A stretch of DNA of 64,000 nucleotides from Zobellia laminariae (GTDB lineage: Bacteria; Bacteroidota; Bacteroidia; Flavobacteriales; Flavobacteriaceae), in assembly GCF_009725995.1 (NCBI RefSeq), contig NZ_RCNS01000002.1, positions 62,001 to 126,000 of the forward strand. Reading direction: 5' to 3'. Shown piece after piece: positions 56,132 to 63,710 of this stretch. Under the pieces are notes generated by a model, which saw only the letters and a program-made list of their open reading frames with translations, was not told the DNA's origin and ran no database searches. The first letter of the stretch is position 1. Every line of letters begins with the position of its first letter. Position numbers and translations under genes: made by a program.

Positions 56132-57739
56132 ATGACAAATTATAATTCGGCTCTTGATGTTGTACGTAACTTAAAAGCTAAACACGGAAATACTTGGGCG
56201 GCCATAAATCCAGAGAATTCGGCTAGAATGGCTATTCAGAACAGATTTAAAACAGGATTGGATATTGCAAAATACACCGCGTCTATCATGCGTAAAGACA
56301 TGGCGGACTATGATGCAGACCCTATGAACTATACCCGGTCCTTAGGTTGCTGGCATGGTTTTGTGGCGCAGCAAAAAATGATAGCGGTAAAAAAGCACCA
56401 CGGTACTACAGATAAATCATATTTATATCTTTCTGGTTGGATGGTAGCTGCATTACGTTCAGAGTTTGGTCCTTTACCTGATCAGTCTATGCACGAAAAA
56501 ACTTCGGTACCTAAATTAATTGAAGAAATCTATCAGTTTTTAAGACAAGCAGATGCTGTTGAACTAAATGATTTATTTCACCGTCTAGATGCAGGAGAGG
56601 ATGTACAGAATGAGATTGATAATTTTGAAACGCATATAGTTCCTATTATCGCAGATATTGATGCAGGATTCGGTAATGAAGAAGCCACTTATTTATTGGC
56701 CAAGAAAATGATTGAAGCTGGTGCTTGTGCTCTTCAGATTGAAAATCAGGTGTCTGACGCTAAACAATGTGGTCACCAAGATGGAAAGGTAACCGTACCT
56801 CATGAAGATTTCATAGCAAAGTTGAATGCTTTACGTTATGCATTTTTAGAGCTAGGAGTAGATGAAGGCGTAATTGTGGCTCGTACAGATTCGGAAGGTG
56901 CTGGCTTAACTCAAAAGCTTCCTGTTTCTCAAGAAAAAGGAGATTTGGCTTCTAAGTATATCGATTTTATAGAGGCTGAAGAAATTTCTATGGAAGATGT
57001 AAAAGAGAACGATGTATTGATTAAGCGTGATGGTAAACTGGTTCGTCCCGTTCGTATGCCTAACGGACTCTACAAGTTTAAAGCAAACTCTAATATAGAT
57101 AGGGTTGTTCTTGACTGTATTACAAGTCTACAGAACGGTGCAGATTTACTTTGGATAGAAACACCAACACCGCATGTAGGACAAATTGCGAACATGGTAA
57201 ACAGGGTGAAAGAGCAAGTACCTAATGCGAAGTTGGTATACAATAATTCACCATCTTTTAATTGGACGCTTAATTTTAGACAACAGGCATATGACCTTAT
57301 GAAAGAAAGTGGCGACAATATATTGGGATATGATAGGGCAGACCTGATGGATGCTAAATATGATAAAACGGAATTGTCAGAACGTGCAGATGAAATGATC
57401 AGAACATTTCAAGAGGATGCCGCTTTACATGCAGGTGTATTTCATCACTTAATTACATTGCCAACGTACCACACAACGGCATTACATATGAACAATCTTG
57501 TGGAAGGCTATTTTGGTGATATGGGCATGTTGGCTTATGTAGGTAATGTTCAGCGACAAGAAATACGTAAAGGAGTGTCTTGTGTTAAGCACCAACGTAT
57601 GGCCGGTTCTGATTTGGGTGACGATCACAAAACTTTCTTTGCAGGTGATAAAGCTCTAAAAGCAGGTGGAGAAAAGAACACAAGTAATCAGTTTACGATT
57701 GATAAAAAGATGAAACGAGAAACTGCTTTGACCAGTTAG
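56132..57739 (+). CDS. aceA: Isocitrate lyase
   Basis: A 535-residue enzyme of the long form (E. coli AceA has 434), with extra segments in the middle. The catalytic motif is K-Q-C-G-H in DAKQCGHQDGKVT, preceded by PIIADIDAGFGNEEATYLLA, the Mg-binding Asp region. LLWIETPTPHVGQ and NNSPSFNWTLNF follow. It splits isocitrate into glyoxylate and succinate. It is the key shunt gene downstream of aceB, closed by a strong terminator. Confidence 0.96.
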   Translation: MTNYNSALDVVRNLKAKHGNTWAAINPENSARMAIQNRFKTGLDIAKYTASIMRKDMADYDADPMNYTRSLGCWHGFVAQQKMIAVKKHHGTTDKSYLYLSGWMVAALRSEFGPLPDQSMHEKTSVPKLIEEIYQFLRQADAVELNDLFHRLDAGEDVQNEIDNFETHIVPIIADIDAGFGNEEATYLLAKKMIEAGACALQIENQVSDAKQCGHQDGKVTVPHEDFIAKLNALRYAFLELGVDEGVIVARTDSEGAGLTQKLPVSQEKGDLASKYIDFIEAEEISMEDVKENDVLIKRDGKLVRPVRMPNGLYKFKANSNIDRVVLDCITSLQNGADLLWIETPTPHVGQIANMVNRVKEQVPNAKLVYNNSPSFNWTLNFRQQAYDLMKESGDNILGYDRADLMDAKYDKTELSERADEMIRTFQEDAALHAGVFHHLITLPTYHTTALHMNNLVEGYFGDMGMLAYVGNVQRQEIRKGVSCVKHQRMAGSDLGDDHKTFFAGDKALKAGGEKNTSNQFTIDKKMKRETALTS

Positions 57740-57752
57740 TCTTATTCTGTTT

Positions 57753-57792
57753 AATGATAAAGGCGGTGTGTCTGAACTTCGCCTTTATCATT
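57753..57792 (+). terminator. Rho-independent terminator after aceA
   Basis: Perfect 13-bp stem AATGATAAAGGCG (57753-57765) / CGCCTTTATCATT (57780-57792), 14-nt loop, followed by ATTTTAT. Confidence 0.85.
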
Positions 57793-57859
57793 ATTTTATA
57801 ATAGATATGTATTCTATTTCAATACATTAAAACTTGGACCATAACTACAATTGTTATTT

Positions 57860-58336
57860 ATGTTTACTACAGCAGATCTTTGGGATGATAATATCGGGAT
57901 TTTTGAATGCGCAAACCCTATTTTTAAGCCTTTTGGAAAAAAGAAGACCTTCTGGGGAAAAATAGCGACCTTAAAACTATTTGAAGATAATTCCTTGGTG
58001 CGCAAAAAATTAGAAACTAAAGGAGAAGGAAAAGTGTTGGTTATAGATGGAGGCGGTTCTTTACGTTGTGCCTTAGTTGGGGATCAACTTGCCGCATTGG
58101 CTTTAAAGAATAATTGGTCCGGAATTATTGTAAATGGTTGTATTAGGGATAGTGAACTAATTAATACGATGGATGTGGGTATAAGAGCTCTGAATACGTG
58201 CCCAGTTAAGAGTATAAAACGTAATATTGGAGAGAATGATATTCCTGTAAATTTTGCTGGTGTTACCTTTGTTCCTAATCACTATGTATACGTAGATGCA
58301 GATGGCCTATTATTGAGCGAGCAAGCTATTTTTTAA
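57860..58336 (+). CDS. RraA family protein
   Basis: 158 residues from the ATG at 57860; a TTG at 57851 would add three residues. RraA fold signatures: FTTADLWDDN, VLVIDGGGSLRCALVGDQLA, GIIVNGCIRDSELI (Arg-Asp active-site pair) and the late G-V-T-F-V-P-N-H-Y-V-Y-V-D-A-D-G. Family members either inhibit RNase E or act as oxaloacetate decarboxylase / HMG aldolase-like enzymes. The G-D...R-D metal/substrate residues are present, so an enzyme role is possible. The next gene, a glyoxylate-type aminotransferase, starts 25 bp later, suggesting a role in 2-oxo-acid metabolism near the glyoxylate shunt. Confidence 0.88.
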   Translation: MFTTADLWDDNIGIFECANPIFKPFGKKKTFWGKIATLKLFEDNSLVRKKLETKGEGKVLVIDGGGSLRCALVGDQLAALALKNNWSGIIVNGCIRDSELINTMDVGIRALNTCPVKSIKRNIGENDIPVNFAGVTFVPNHYVYVDADGLLLSEQAIF

Positions 58337-58361
58337 ATTTTTCATCAATAAAATTAAAGAT

Positions 58362-59552
58362 ATGAAAAACAGAAAATTATTAATGATTCCTGGTCCTATA
58401 GAATTTGAGCCAGAAGTTTTACGTGCCATGGGTATGGCAACTACGAGTCATGTAGCTCCAAATTTTATTGAGATTTTTGGAAAAAGTCTAGAGATGATGA
58501 GAGAGGTTTGGTTGGCACCAAACGGACAACCCTTTATAGTTGCCGGAACAGGAACTTTAGCTATGGATATGGCTGCGGCCAATCTTATAGAAAAGGGAGA
58601 TAATGCTCTTGTAATTTCTACTGGATACTTTGGAGAAAGGTTTAAGGATATTTTAGATAGATACGGAGCTAATACAACAATATTGGAAGCTCCTGTAGGC
58701 GAAGTTGTATCTATTGACGCTATTGAGAATGAGCTAAGGTCTAAACCATACAAAGTATTGACCATGACCCATGTAGATACTTCTACAGGAGTTCTTGTTG
58801 ATCCGGAGCCTATAGCACAGTTAGCTAGAAAGTATGATGTTTTAAGCATTTTGGACGGTGTTTGTTCTGTTGCGGGAGAAGAAATCAAACAAGAAGAATG
58901 GGGTGTTGATATTGTTCTAACTGGATCTCAAAAAGCAATAGGTGTACCTCCTGGTTTAGCACTTTTAGTGGCTTCCCAAAAAGCAATGGAGGTTTGGAAA
59001 AATAGAAAAACACCCGTGTCTAGCTATTATTCTGATTGGAACAATTGGTTGCCGATTATGAAAGCATATGAAGAAAGACGCCCTTCATATTTTGGAACAC
59101 CTGCCGTTAATTTAATTGTAGCCTTAGAAGCTAGTTTAAAAATTATATGTAGAGAAAAGATAGCCAATAGGGTGGAAAGGCATAGAAATTTAGCAGAAGC
59201 TTTTAGAGTAGGAATTAAGGCACTTAATTTGGAAACATTACCAAAAACAGAAAAAATCACGGCCAATACGTTAACAGCTATATATTACCCTAATGGTGTT
59301 GATGGTGCAGAATTACGCTCAAAAATTGCTACTTACGATGTTATTATTGCAGGAGGGTTACTTGCGGAAATGAAAGCATCCTATTTTAGAATAGGTCATA
59401 TGGGCTCGGTATCTTCTAGTGATTTGGTAGCCGTTTTGAGTGCTTTAGAAATGGCGTTATTAGAATTAGGTCATTCATTTGAGTCTGGAAAAGGCTTGCA
59501 AGATTTTCAAGATACTTTGTTGAAATCTAAGCGGGTAGCCTTAACTATGTAA
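58362..59552 (+). CDS. Class V aminotransferase (alanine-glyoxylate / serine-pyruvate type)
   Basis: A 396-residue PLP enzyme. MIPGPIEFEPEVLRAM is the family opening. TSHVAPNFIEIFG, FIVAGTGTLAMDMAAANL, MTHVDTSTGVLVDP, the Asp in LSILDGVCSVAGEE and the PLP lysine in LTGSQKAIGVPPGLA complete it. It transfers an amino group to glyoxylate, giving glycine. With isocitrate lyase as a glyoxylate source a few hundred bases upstream, it could draw glyoxylate into glycine and serine (inference). Confidence 0.9.
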   Translation: MKNRKLLMIPGPIEFEPEVLRAMGMATTSHVAPNFIEIFGKSLEMMREVWLAPNGQPFIVAGTGTLAMDMAAANLIEKGDNALVISTGYFGERFKDILDRYGANTTILEAPVGEVVSIDAIENELRSKPYKVLTMTHVDTSTGVLVDPEPIAQLARKYDVLSILDGVCSVAGEEIKQEEWGVDIVLTGSQKAIGVPPGLALLVASQKAMEVWKNRKTPVSSYYSDWNNWLPIMKAYEERRPSYFGTPAVNLIVALEASLKIICREKIANRVERHRNLAEAFRVGIKALNLETLPKTEKITANTLTAIYYPNGVDGAELRSKIATYDVIIAGGLLAEMKASYFRIGHMGSVSSSDLVAVLSALEMALLELGHSFESGKGLQDFQDTLLKSKRVALTM

Positions 59553-59617
59553 TGAAAAGACCTTCGGGGTGTTCAAGTTTTAGTTTGAGAGATTTACCTA
59601 ATTAAGTCTTTTTACAC

Positions 59618-60001
59618 CTATAAGTTTTCGCTCGAAAATAGGAAAAATTCTTTTTTGAGATTTCCATACGTTTCTCGTTGGGCTTCCATTTTATGGCGAA
59701 GTTTTAGGTGTTCTTTAACTCTGGGAATATCCATGGATTCACTACCATTGGGCGTATGGTCTAAAATGTTTATCTCATGTTGTTGAATGCTTTTTTGTAT
59801 ATCCCTGACTATATTACTTTGAAGGTTAAATTCATCTAGGTAATGCTCCAGTTTTGTGAGTACTTCTTTATCTGTCCAATGGCTTATCAATTCATTTAGC
59901 CTGTTTTCTAATGACTTTAACTCGCCTCCCCAAAAGGTAAGTTCTGACGTCCATAAAGTATGTTCAAAATGTAGGTCAGAATTATAAGTTGCGTCTACCA
60001 T
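59618..60001 (-). CDS. Hypothetical helical protein, paralog of the 60368-60826 product
   Basis: A 127-residue cytoplasmic protein, mostly alpha-helical, not recognised. HTLWTSELTFWGGELKSLENRL resembles the start of the protein at 60368-60826 (HWKSDLEFYNDDLKFLHHLI), sharing the W-x-S-x-L-x-F-x-x-x-x-L-K pattern. Both continue with a second helix pair of similar length. So the two are diverged copies of one uncharacterised family. Third gene of a - strand set with gaps of about 80 bp. Confidence 0.7.
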   Translation of the reverse strand: MVDATYNSDLHFEHTLWTSELTFWGGELKSLENRLNELISHWTDKEVLTKLEHYLDEFNLQSNIVRDIQKSIQQHEINILDHTPNGSESMDIPRVKEHLKLRHKMEAQRETYGNLKKEFFLFSSENL

Positions 60002-60081
60002 GATGTTTTGTTTTTATTCAATAATCGGTTTTTATCGGTACTATAAAAAGTACGGCACATTCCATCTTTTGTAAACTCAAA

Positions 60082-60294
60082 TTATTTCTTTTTATGAGTA
60101 TCTAAATGATGCTCAAGCAGCTCTTTTAAATCTTCTAAATATTCCTGCATTACCTCTTTATCCATTTGCGGATGGTTCTTTGTTGGCAGGGTCATAGGAT
60201 TTTCATCCAATGAACGATAAAGTTCCGGATAATTAGTTTCTATATTGGTGGTAAGCTGCGTAATCTGATTTAGTATTTTATGTAGATCTTTCAT
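60082..60294 (-). CDS. Hypothetical 70-aa helical protein
   Basis: Small protein beginning MKDLHKILNQITQLTTNIET and ending in a charged helix (YLEDLKELLEHHLDTHKKK). Not recognised. Two helices around a Pro-rich turn (LPTKNHPQMDKE). It sits between the two paralogous hypotheticals and is probably co-transcribed with them. Confidence 0.65.
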   Translation of the reverse strand: MKDLHKILNQITQLTTNIETNYPELYRSLDENPMTLPTKNHPQMDKEVMQEYLEDLKELLEHHLDTHKKK

Positions 60295-60367
60295 TTTATC
60301 AGTCTTAAATCTTCTAAATTATATGTGTTCTACCAATGATGAAATCTTCACAACAATTCTGATTGGT

Positions 60368-60826
60368 TTATTTTGGAATTAAATTTAGACGTCGTACCAT
60401 TTCTTCTGCATCTATTACGTGTTCCGTAATGGAGAAAACTGCTTTTCTGTTTTTTCTAAAGCTCTTAACAAAAGAGGTAAGGTCATCTTCTATTTGTTGG
60501 TGCTCCGTTCTAAATTTATGGGAATCGTAAGCAAACGGATTATCCATTAACTCAGCCAAATGGTGCAAACTTGTATTTACTTGCTTTAATAATTTGCTAG
60601 ATTGGTTATCCATCTCAACTAGACCAACTTCAATTTGTCGCACCATATCTATGTTCTCTTTTTTTGAGATCCACATAAAATATTTGTCAATAAGATGATG
60701 CAAAAACTTTAGGTCGTCGTTATAAAATTCAAGATCTGATTTCCAATGCTCAGTTAGAACATACAATTCAGCCCAATCAGCTTCATGAATATAGCTGTCT
60801 TTCGGTCTTTTTCTAAAATCGCTCAC
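60368..60826 (-). CDS. Hypothetical helical protein (GTG start preferred)
   Basis: The - strand frame is open to 60985, but upstream of 60826 it reads through the promoter and operator, so a start there is not credible. GTG at 60826-60824 gives a 152-residue protein beginning (V)SDFRKRPKDSYIHEADWAEL, about 35 bp after a TACATTTG box. The product is helical, with HWKSDLEFYNDDLKFL and VKSFRKNRKAVFSI, and is paralogous to the protein at 59618-60001. Function not recognised. First gene of a three-gene operon under a Crp/Fnr-like site. Confidence 0.7.
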   Translation of the reverse strand: MSDFRKRPKDSYIHEADWAELYVLTEHWKSDLEFYNDDLKFLHHLIDKYFMWISKKENIDMVRQIEVGLVEMDNQSSKLLKQVNTSLHHLAELMDNPFAYDSHKFRTEHQQIEDDLTSFVKSFRKNRKAVFSITEHVIDAEEMVRRLNLIPK

Positions 60827-60860
60827 AACGGAATTGTTTAAGTTATACAATTTACTAGTA

Positions 60861-60907
60861 CAAATGTATTGTGGTTGTGATGAAGAAAGCATGACGCAGG
60901 TCATGCT
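60861..60907 (-). promoter_or_regulatory. Crp/Fnr-like inverted repeat and - strand promoter
   Basis: Perfect inverted repeat AGCATGAC-GCAG-GTCATGCT (60888-60907), centre 60897.5. The - strand box TACATTTG (60868-60861) starts 29.5 bp from the centre, a standard place for a class II activator. Confidence 0.7.
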
Positions 60908-60996
60908 AGAGATGTTTTGCATTTGGTTGTTTGAACAGTAGAAGTACATTCCTAAAAAAGTATAACTAATTGTACCGTATATCATAAATAACTCAC

Positions 60997-61043
60997 AACA
61001 TGATTTAGGTCAGTTCATCAACATTTCAAACTTTATAATTTTG
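60997..61043 (+). promoter_or_regulatory. Crp/Fnr-like site and + strand promoter
   Basis: CATGATTTAGGTCA (60999-61012) shares 11 of 14 bases with CATGACGCAGGTCA of the divergent site. Its equivalent centre (61006.5) lies 29.5 bp before the box TAATTTTG (61036-61043), the same geometry as on the other strand. Confidence 0.65.
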
Positions 61044-61140
61044 AGTAATTAATAGTAAAGGCCTAGCTGTGAACCCAGAGAATACTTATTTCAAACCTTT
61101 AATATGAGGCAACATTAACTTGATATAAATTCTAAAAATT

Positions 61141-61506
61141 ATGCCCGAATTAGCTACATCAGAATATGAAATTGTTTTGTATTACAATCCTAACAGAGCG
61201 TCTGCAGAAAAGACATTGGCGTATGCAATAGGGGAGGGATTACCGGTACGGGACGTAGATATTCTTAAAAATATATTTACGGGAACACAGTTGGAAGAAT
61301 TGGCCGAACGTCTGTCTGTACCTCTTGAAGGATTAGTTAATAAAGACCACCCTGATTTTCCGTCTCAATTTAATGATGCGAACCTTTCGGATAATGATTG
61401 GATCAAGCTGCTGCGAAAGAGTCCGGAATATATAAAAGAACCAATTGCTGTTCGCGGCCATAAAAGCATATTCGTAGAAACGCCTAGCGATTTATCAAGA
61501 TTATAA
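61141..61506 (+). CDS. ArsC/Spx-like protein lacking the catalytic cysteine
   Basis: A 121-residue protein with the ArsC fold pattern: EIVLYYNPNRASAEKTLAYA as first strand and helix, then a KNIFTGTQLEELAERLSVP helix, and the C-terminal KEPIAVRGHKSIFVETPSDL that matches the family's (R/K)PIVxxGxKAxxGxP end. The position of the catalytic Cys is Ala/Ser (N-P-N-R-A-S), and there is no Cys in the whole protein, so it cannot reduce arsenate by the known mechanism. It is more likely a Spx-like regulator or binding protein. First gene of a + strand set under a Crp/Fnr-like site. Confidence 0.78.
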   Translation: MPELATSEYEIVLYYNPNRASAEKTLAYAIGEGLPVRDVDILKNIFTGTQLEELAERLSVPLEGLVNKDHPDFPSQFNDANLSDNDWIKLLRKSPEYIKEPIAVRGHKSIFVETPSDLSRL

Positions 61507-61558
61507 ACTGCCCATTAATTATAATGAGCTTATTAATTTTCAATTAAAATAAAGAGAT

Positions 61559-62017
61559 ATGAAAAGGATATGTATAGCATTAGATTATAATCCATCAGCA
61601 GAAAAAGTGGGAAAAACAGGATATGCTTATGCCAAGGCCTTAGATGCAGAGATTTTTTTGATACACGTAATCTCTGATGCTTCCTATTATGCTATTGACT
61701 ATTCTCCATTTTTGGGTTATGAAAGTCCCTTTAACACAGGCTCTTTGAAATTGGTAAAAGAACTGATGCAGGGTGCCAATAATTTTTTAATAGATTCTGC
61801 GGAACATTTGGGAGGAGGAAATATAAAGACAGCCGTTTTAGAAGGAGAAACTGATGTTGCTATTTTAGAATATGTGGAGAAGAATAAGATGGATTTACTA
61901 GTAATTGGTACGCACAGCCATAGCTCTTTTGAAAATGTGCTGATGGGTAACACCGCTGTAAAAATTGTAAAGCATACTAAAACACCTCTGTTGGTAGTGC
62001 CAACAAAAGTTGAATAA
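61559..62017 (+). CDS. Universal stress protein (UspA family)
   Basis: A 152-residue cytoplasmic protein starting RICIALDYNPSAEKVG. The C-terminal ATP-binding motif is present: G-T-H-S-H-S-S-F-E-N-V-L-M-G-N-T-A followed by IVKHTKTPLLVVP. It carries an unusual aromatic insert (SDASYYAIDYSPFLGYESPF) after the second strand. It follows the ArsC-like gene by 52 bp. It supports a stress or low-oxygen role for the module. Confidence 0.92.
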   Translation: MKRICIALDYNPSAEKVGKTGYAYAKALDAEIFLIHVISDASYYAIDYSPFLGYESPFNTGSLKLVKELMQGANNFLIDSAEHLGGGNIKTAVLEGETDVAILEYVEKNKMDLLVIGTHSHSSFENVLMGNTAVKIVKHTKTPLLVVPTKVE

Positions 62018-62081
62018 CAATATAAATCCGGCTCGGTTTTCTAGTTTGGAGAAATAGGGTCGGCATTAAATTAACCATCCG

Positions 62082-62453
62082 ATGTTAAAAAGAAGCGCAA
62101 TTTTAATTTTTTCGATTTTACTATTAGTGGCAGGGTGTAGCAGCCCTTTGACCAATAAAGATAGTGGTTCTACTATTGAATTAAGTGAGGACGATGTATT
62201 TACAATTAACCTGCAAGGGGAAGATTTTCCAGAGTATGAATGGCATATTGTTTCAGAAAATAACCATATAAAACTTGCGGAACCAGTAACTGCGGAGACC
62301 AGCGCAACAAACACCATATCTACGTTTAATTTTAAGACAGTGGGTACGGGAGAGGATATGCTTAAAATAGATTACACCAATGGAACGGAAACCAAAAAGA
62401 CTTTTGAGTTAAGGGTTATTGTTGGAACCATGGGTCGTATTGAAGCTTATTAG
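62082..62453 (+). CDS. Small lipoprotein, chagasin (I42)-like
   Basis: 123 residues. Signal MLKRSAILIFSILLLVAGC ends in a clear lipobox. The rest is a small all-beta domain: IELSEDDVFTINLQ, EYEWHIVSENNHIKL, FNFKTVGTGEDMLKIDY and a final TFELRVIVG strand. This order fits the inhibitor I42 immunoglobulin-like fold, though the NPTTGY loop is replaced by GEDFPEYEW. A protease-inhibitor function is therefore only possible. Confidence 0.65.
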   Translation: MLKRSAILIFSILLLVAGCSSPLTNKDSGSTIELSEDDVFTINLQGEDFPEYEWHIVSENNHIKLAEPVTAETSATNTISTFNFKTVGTGEDMLKIDYTNGTETKKTFELRVIVGTMGRIEAY

Positions 62454-62556
62454 GTGAATCATTAGACGTATTTTCTAATGAAATAATATTAAAAATAGGG
62501 AATAGGGAACTCATTTTTAAACCCAAACGAGAACAGTAATAATAAAAAAAAAGAAG

Positions 62557-63078
62557 ATGAAACTAATTACAATAGTACTTGCATTGAGCATGACGTTTGT
62601 TGTGTCTGCACAGACAAGAAAGGATAAAAAAATTATTAAAGATGCCGCTAAGGCAAAAAAGGAATTGGTAAAGACCGATGCCAATATTAATACGTTTTTT
62701 GAAAACTCTGCCGGTTATGTCATATTTCCAAATGTTGGTGAAGGTGGTTTTTTAGTTGGCGCAGCATCTGGTAACGGTGTTCTTTACCAAGAAGGTACTG
62801 CCCTAGGTATGGCTGATCTTAAAAAACTAGATGTAGGTTTTCAAGCTGGTGGCCAATCTGTTATTGAGGTTATCTTTTTTGAAACTGAAGATGATGTCAT
62901 GGAATTTGAAGAAGATAATTTTGAATTTTCTGCTCAAATTTCTGCTATAGCCCTAAAATCTGGTGTGGCGGCAAACGCTAAATACAAAGATGGTGTTGCG
63001 GTTTTTACCCTTCCTAAATCAGGACTTATGGCAAAGGCTACCGTAGGCGGACAAAAGTTTAAGTACAGTTCTTTTTAA
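62557..63078 (+). CDS. Exported YSC84/SYLF lipid-binding-domain protein
   Basis: 173 residues. Signal MKLITIVLALSMTFVVSAQ. The SYLF domain is complete: AAKAKKELVKTDANINTFFE, AGYVIFPNVGEGGFLVG, ASGNGVLYQEGTALGMADL, and the C-terminal GVAVFTLPKSGLMAKATVGGQ with FKYSSF end. Domains of this type bind phosphoinositides in eukaryotes; in bacteria they are periplasmic or membrane-associated with no fixed role. Confidence 0.9.
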   Translation: MKLITIVLALSMTFVVSAQTRKDKKIIKDAAKAKKELVKTDANINTFFENSAGYVIFPNVGEGGFLVGAASGNGVLYQEGTALGMADLKKLDVGFQAGGQSVIEVIFFETEDDVMEFEEDNFEFSAQISAIALKSGVAANAKYKDGVAVFTLPKSGLMAKATVGGQKFKYSSF

Positions 63079-63137
63079 AAGGAGGAAGGTTTAAGTCTTC
63101 AAAAAAAAGGAAATCATAAATTCAATTTAGAAGAACC

Positions 63138-63596
63138 ATGAAAACATTTTTAATAGGTGCACTAATGCTCTTTTTAATGCCAATGGTCAACGCCCAAAAC
63201 CCGTATGAAATTACGGAGCAAAACATGCCGTACAATAAAATGGCAACTAGTTTTACGGCTAATATTATTGGACAGAATGAAAGTAATGTCTACTATCAAT
63301 GGCAAAAATTTATTGAGGGCCACCAAGGAAAAACCTACTTGGTTTCTGCCAATGAAGGTAATGTAGAGTTTGAGAGCGAACATGTATTACTTCCAATGTT
63401 AGGGGAGAAATTGGTGATATTACATTCACGTTTTGCTCCCAATTACTCAGAGAACGGAGTATTATTGACTTTATGGATAGAGCTTCCTGATGGCAGTTAT
63501 TATTCTTCTCAGACAGATGAGGATTCTGCGCAAAAAATAAAAGATTGGTTGTTGAAGTATGATCAACAGTTGACCAATATTAAGTTTAAAAATTGA
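63138..63596 (+). CDS. Exported hypothetical protein
   Basis: 152 residues with a Sec signal (MKTFLIGALMLFLMPMVNAQ). The mature part is small and mixed alpha/beta: VYYQWQKFIEGHQGKTYLV, LLPMLGEKLVILHSRF and GVLLTLWIELPDGSYYSS. I do not recognise the family. It follows the SYLF gene by 59 bp and is the last gene before a long hairpin terminator. Confidence 0.75.
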   Translation: MKTFLIGALMLFLMPMVNAQNPYEITEQNMPYNKMATSFTANIIGQNESNVYYQWQKFIEGHQGKTYLVSANEGNVEFESEHVLLPMLGEKLVILHSRFAPNYSENGVLLTLWIELPDGSYYSSQTDEDSAQKIKDWLLKYDQQLTNIKFKN

Positions 63597-63644
63597 AAAT
63601 TCATTATGGATTAAATTTTAGATCAAAGAAGTATTTTTTTATTC

Positions 63645-63710
63645 AAACCCGGTAAATGAAATCATTGTCCAAAGAGCGGACATTGATTTTATTCACCGGG
63701 TTTCTTTTTA
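63645..63710 (+). terminator. Long hairpin terminator
   Basis: AAACCCGGT (63645-63653) pairs with ACCGGGTTT (63695-63703). The stem continues with few mismatches through AAATGAAATCATTGTCC and GGACATTGATTTTATTC and ends in CTTTTTA. Closes the last + strand gene. Confidence 0.8.

Noticed and set aside
60827..60985. Longer N-terminus for the hypothetical protein at 60368
   Set aside because: The extension runs across the -7 box and the inverted repeat, so it is upstream of the expected transcript start.
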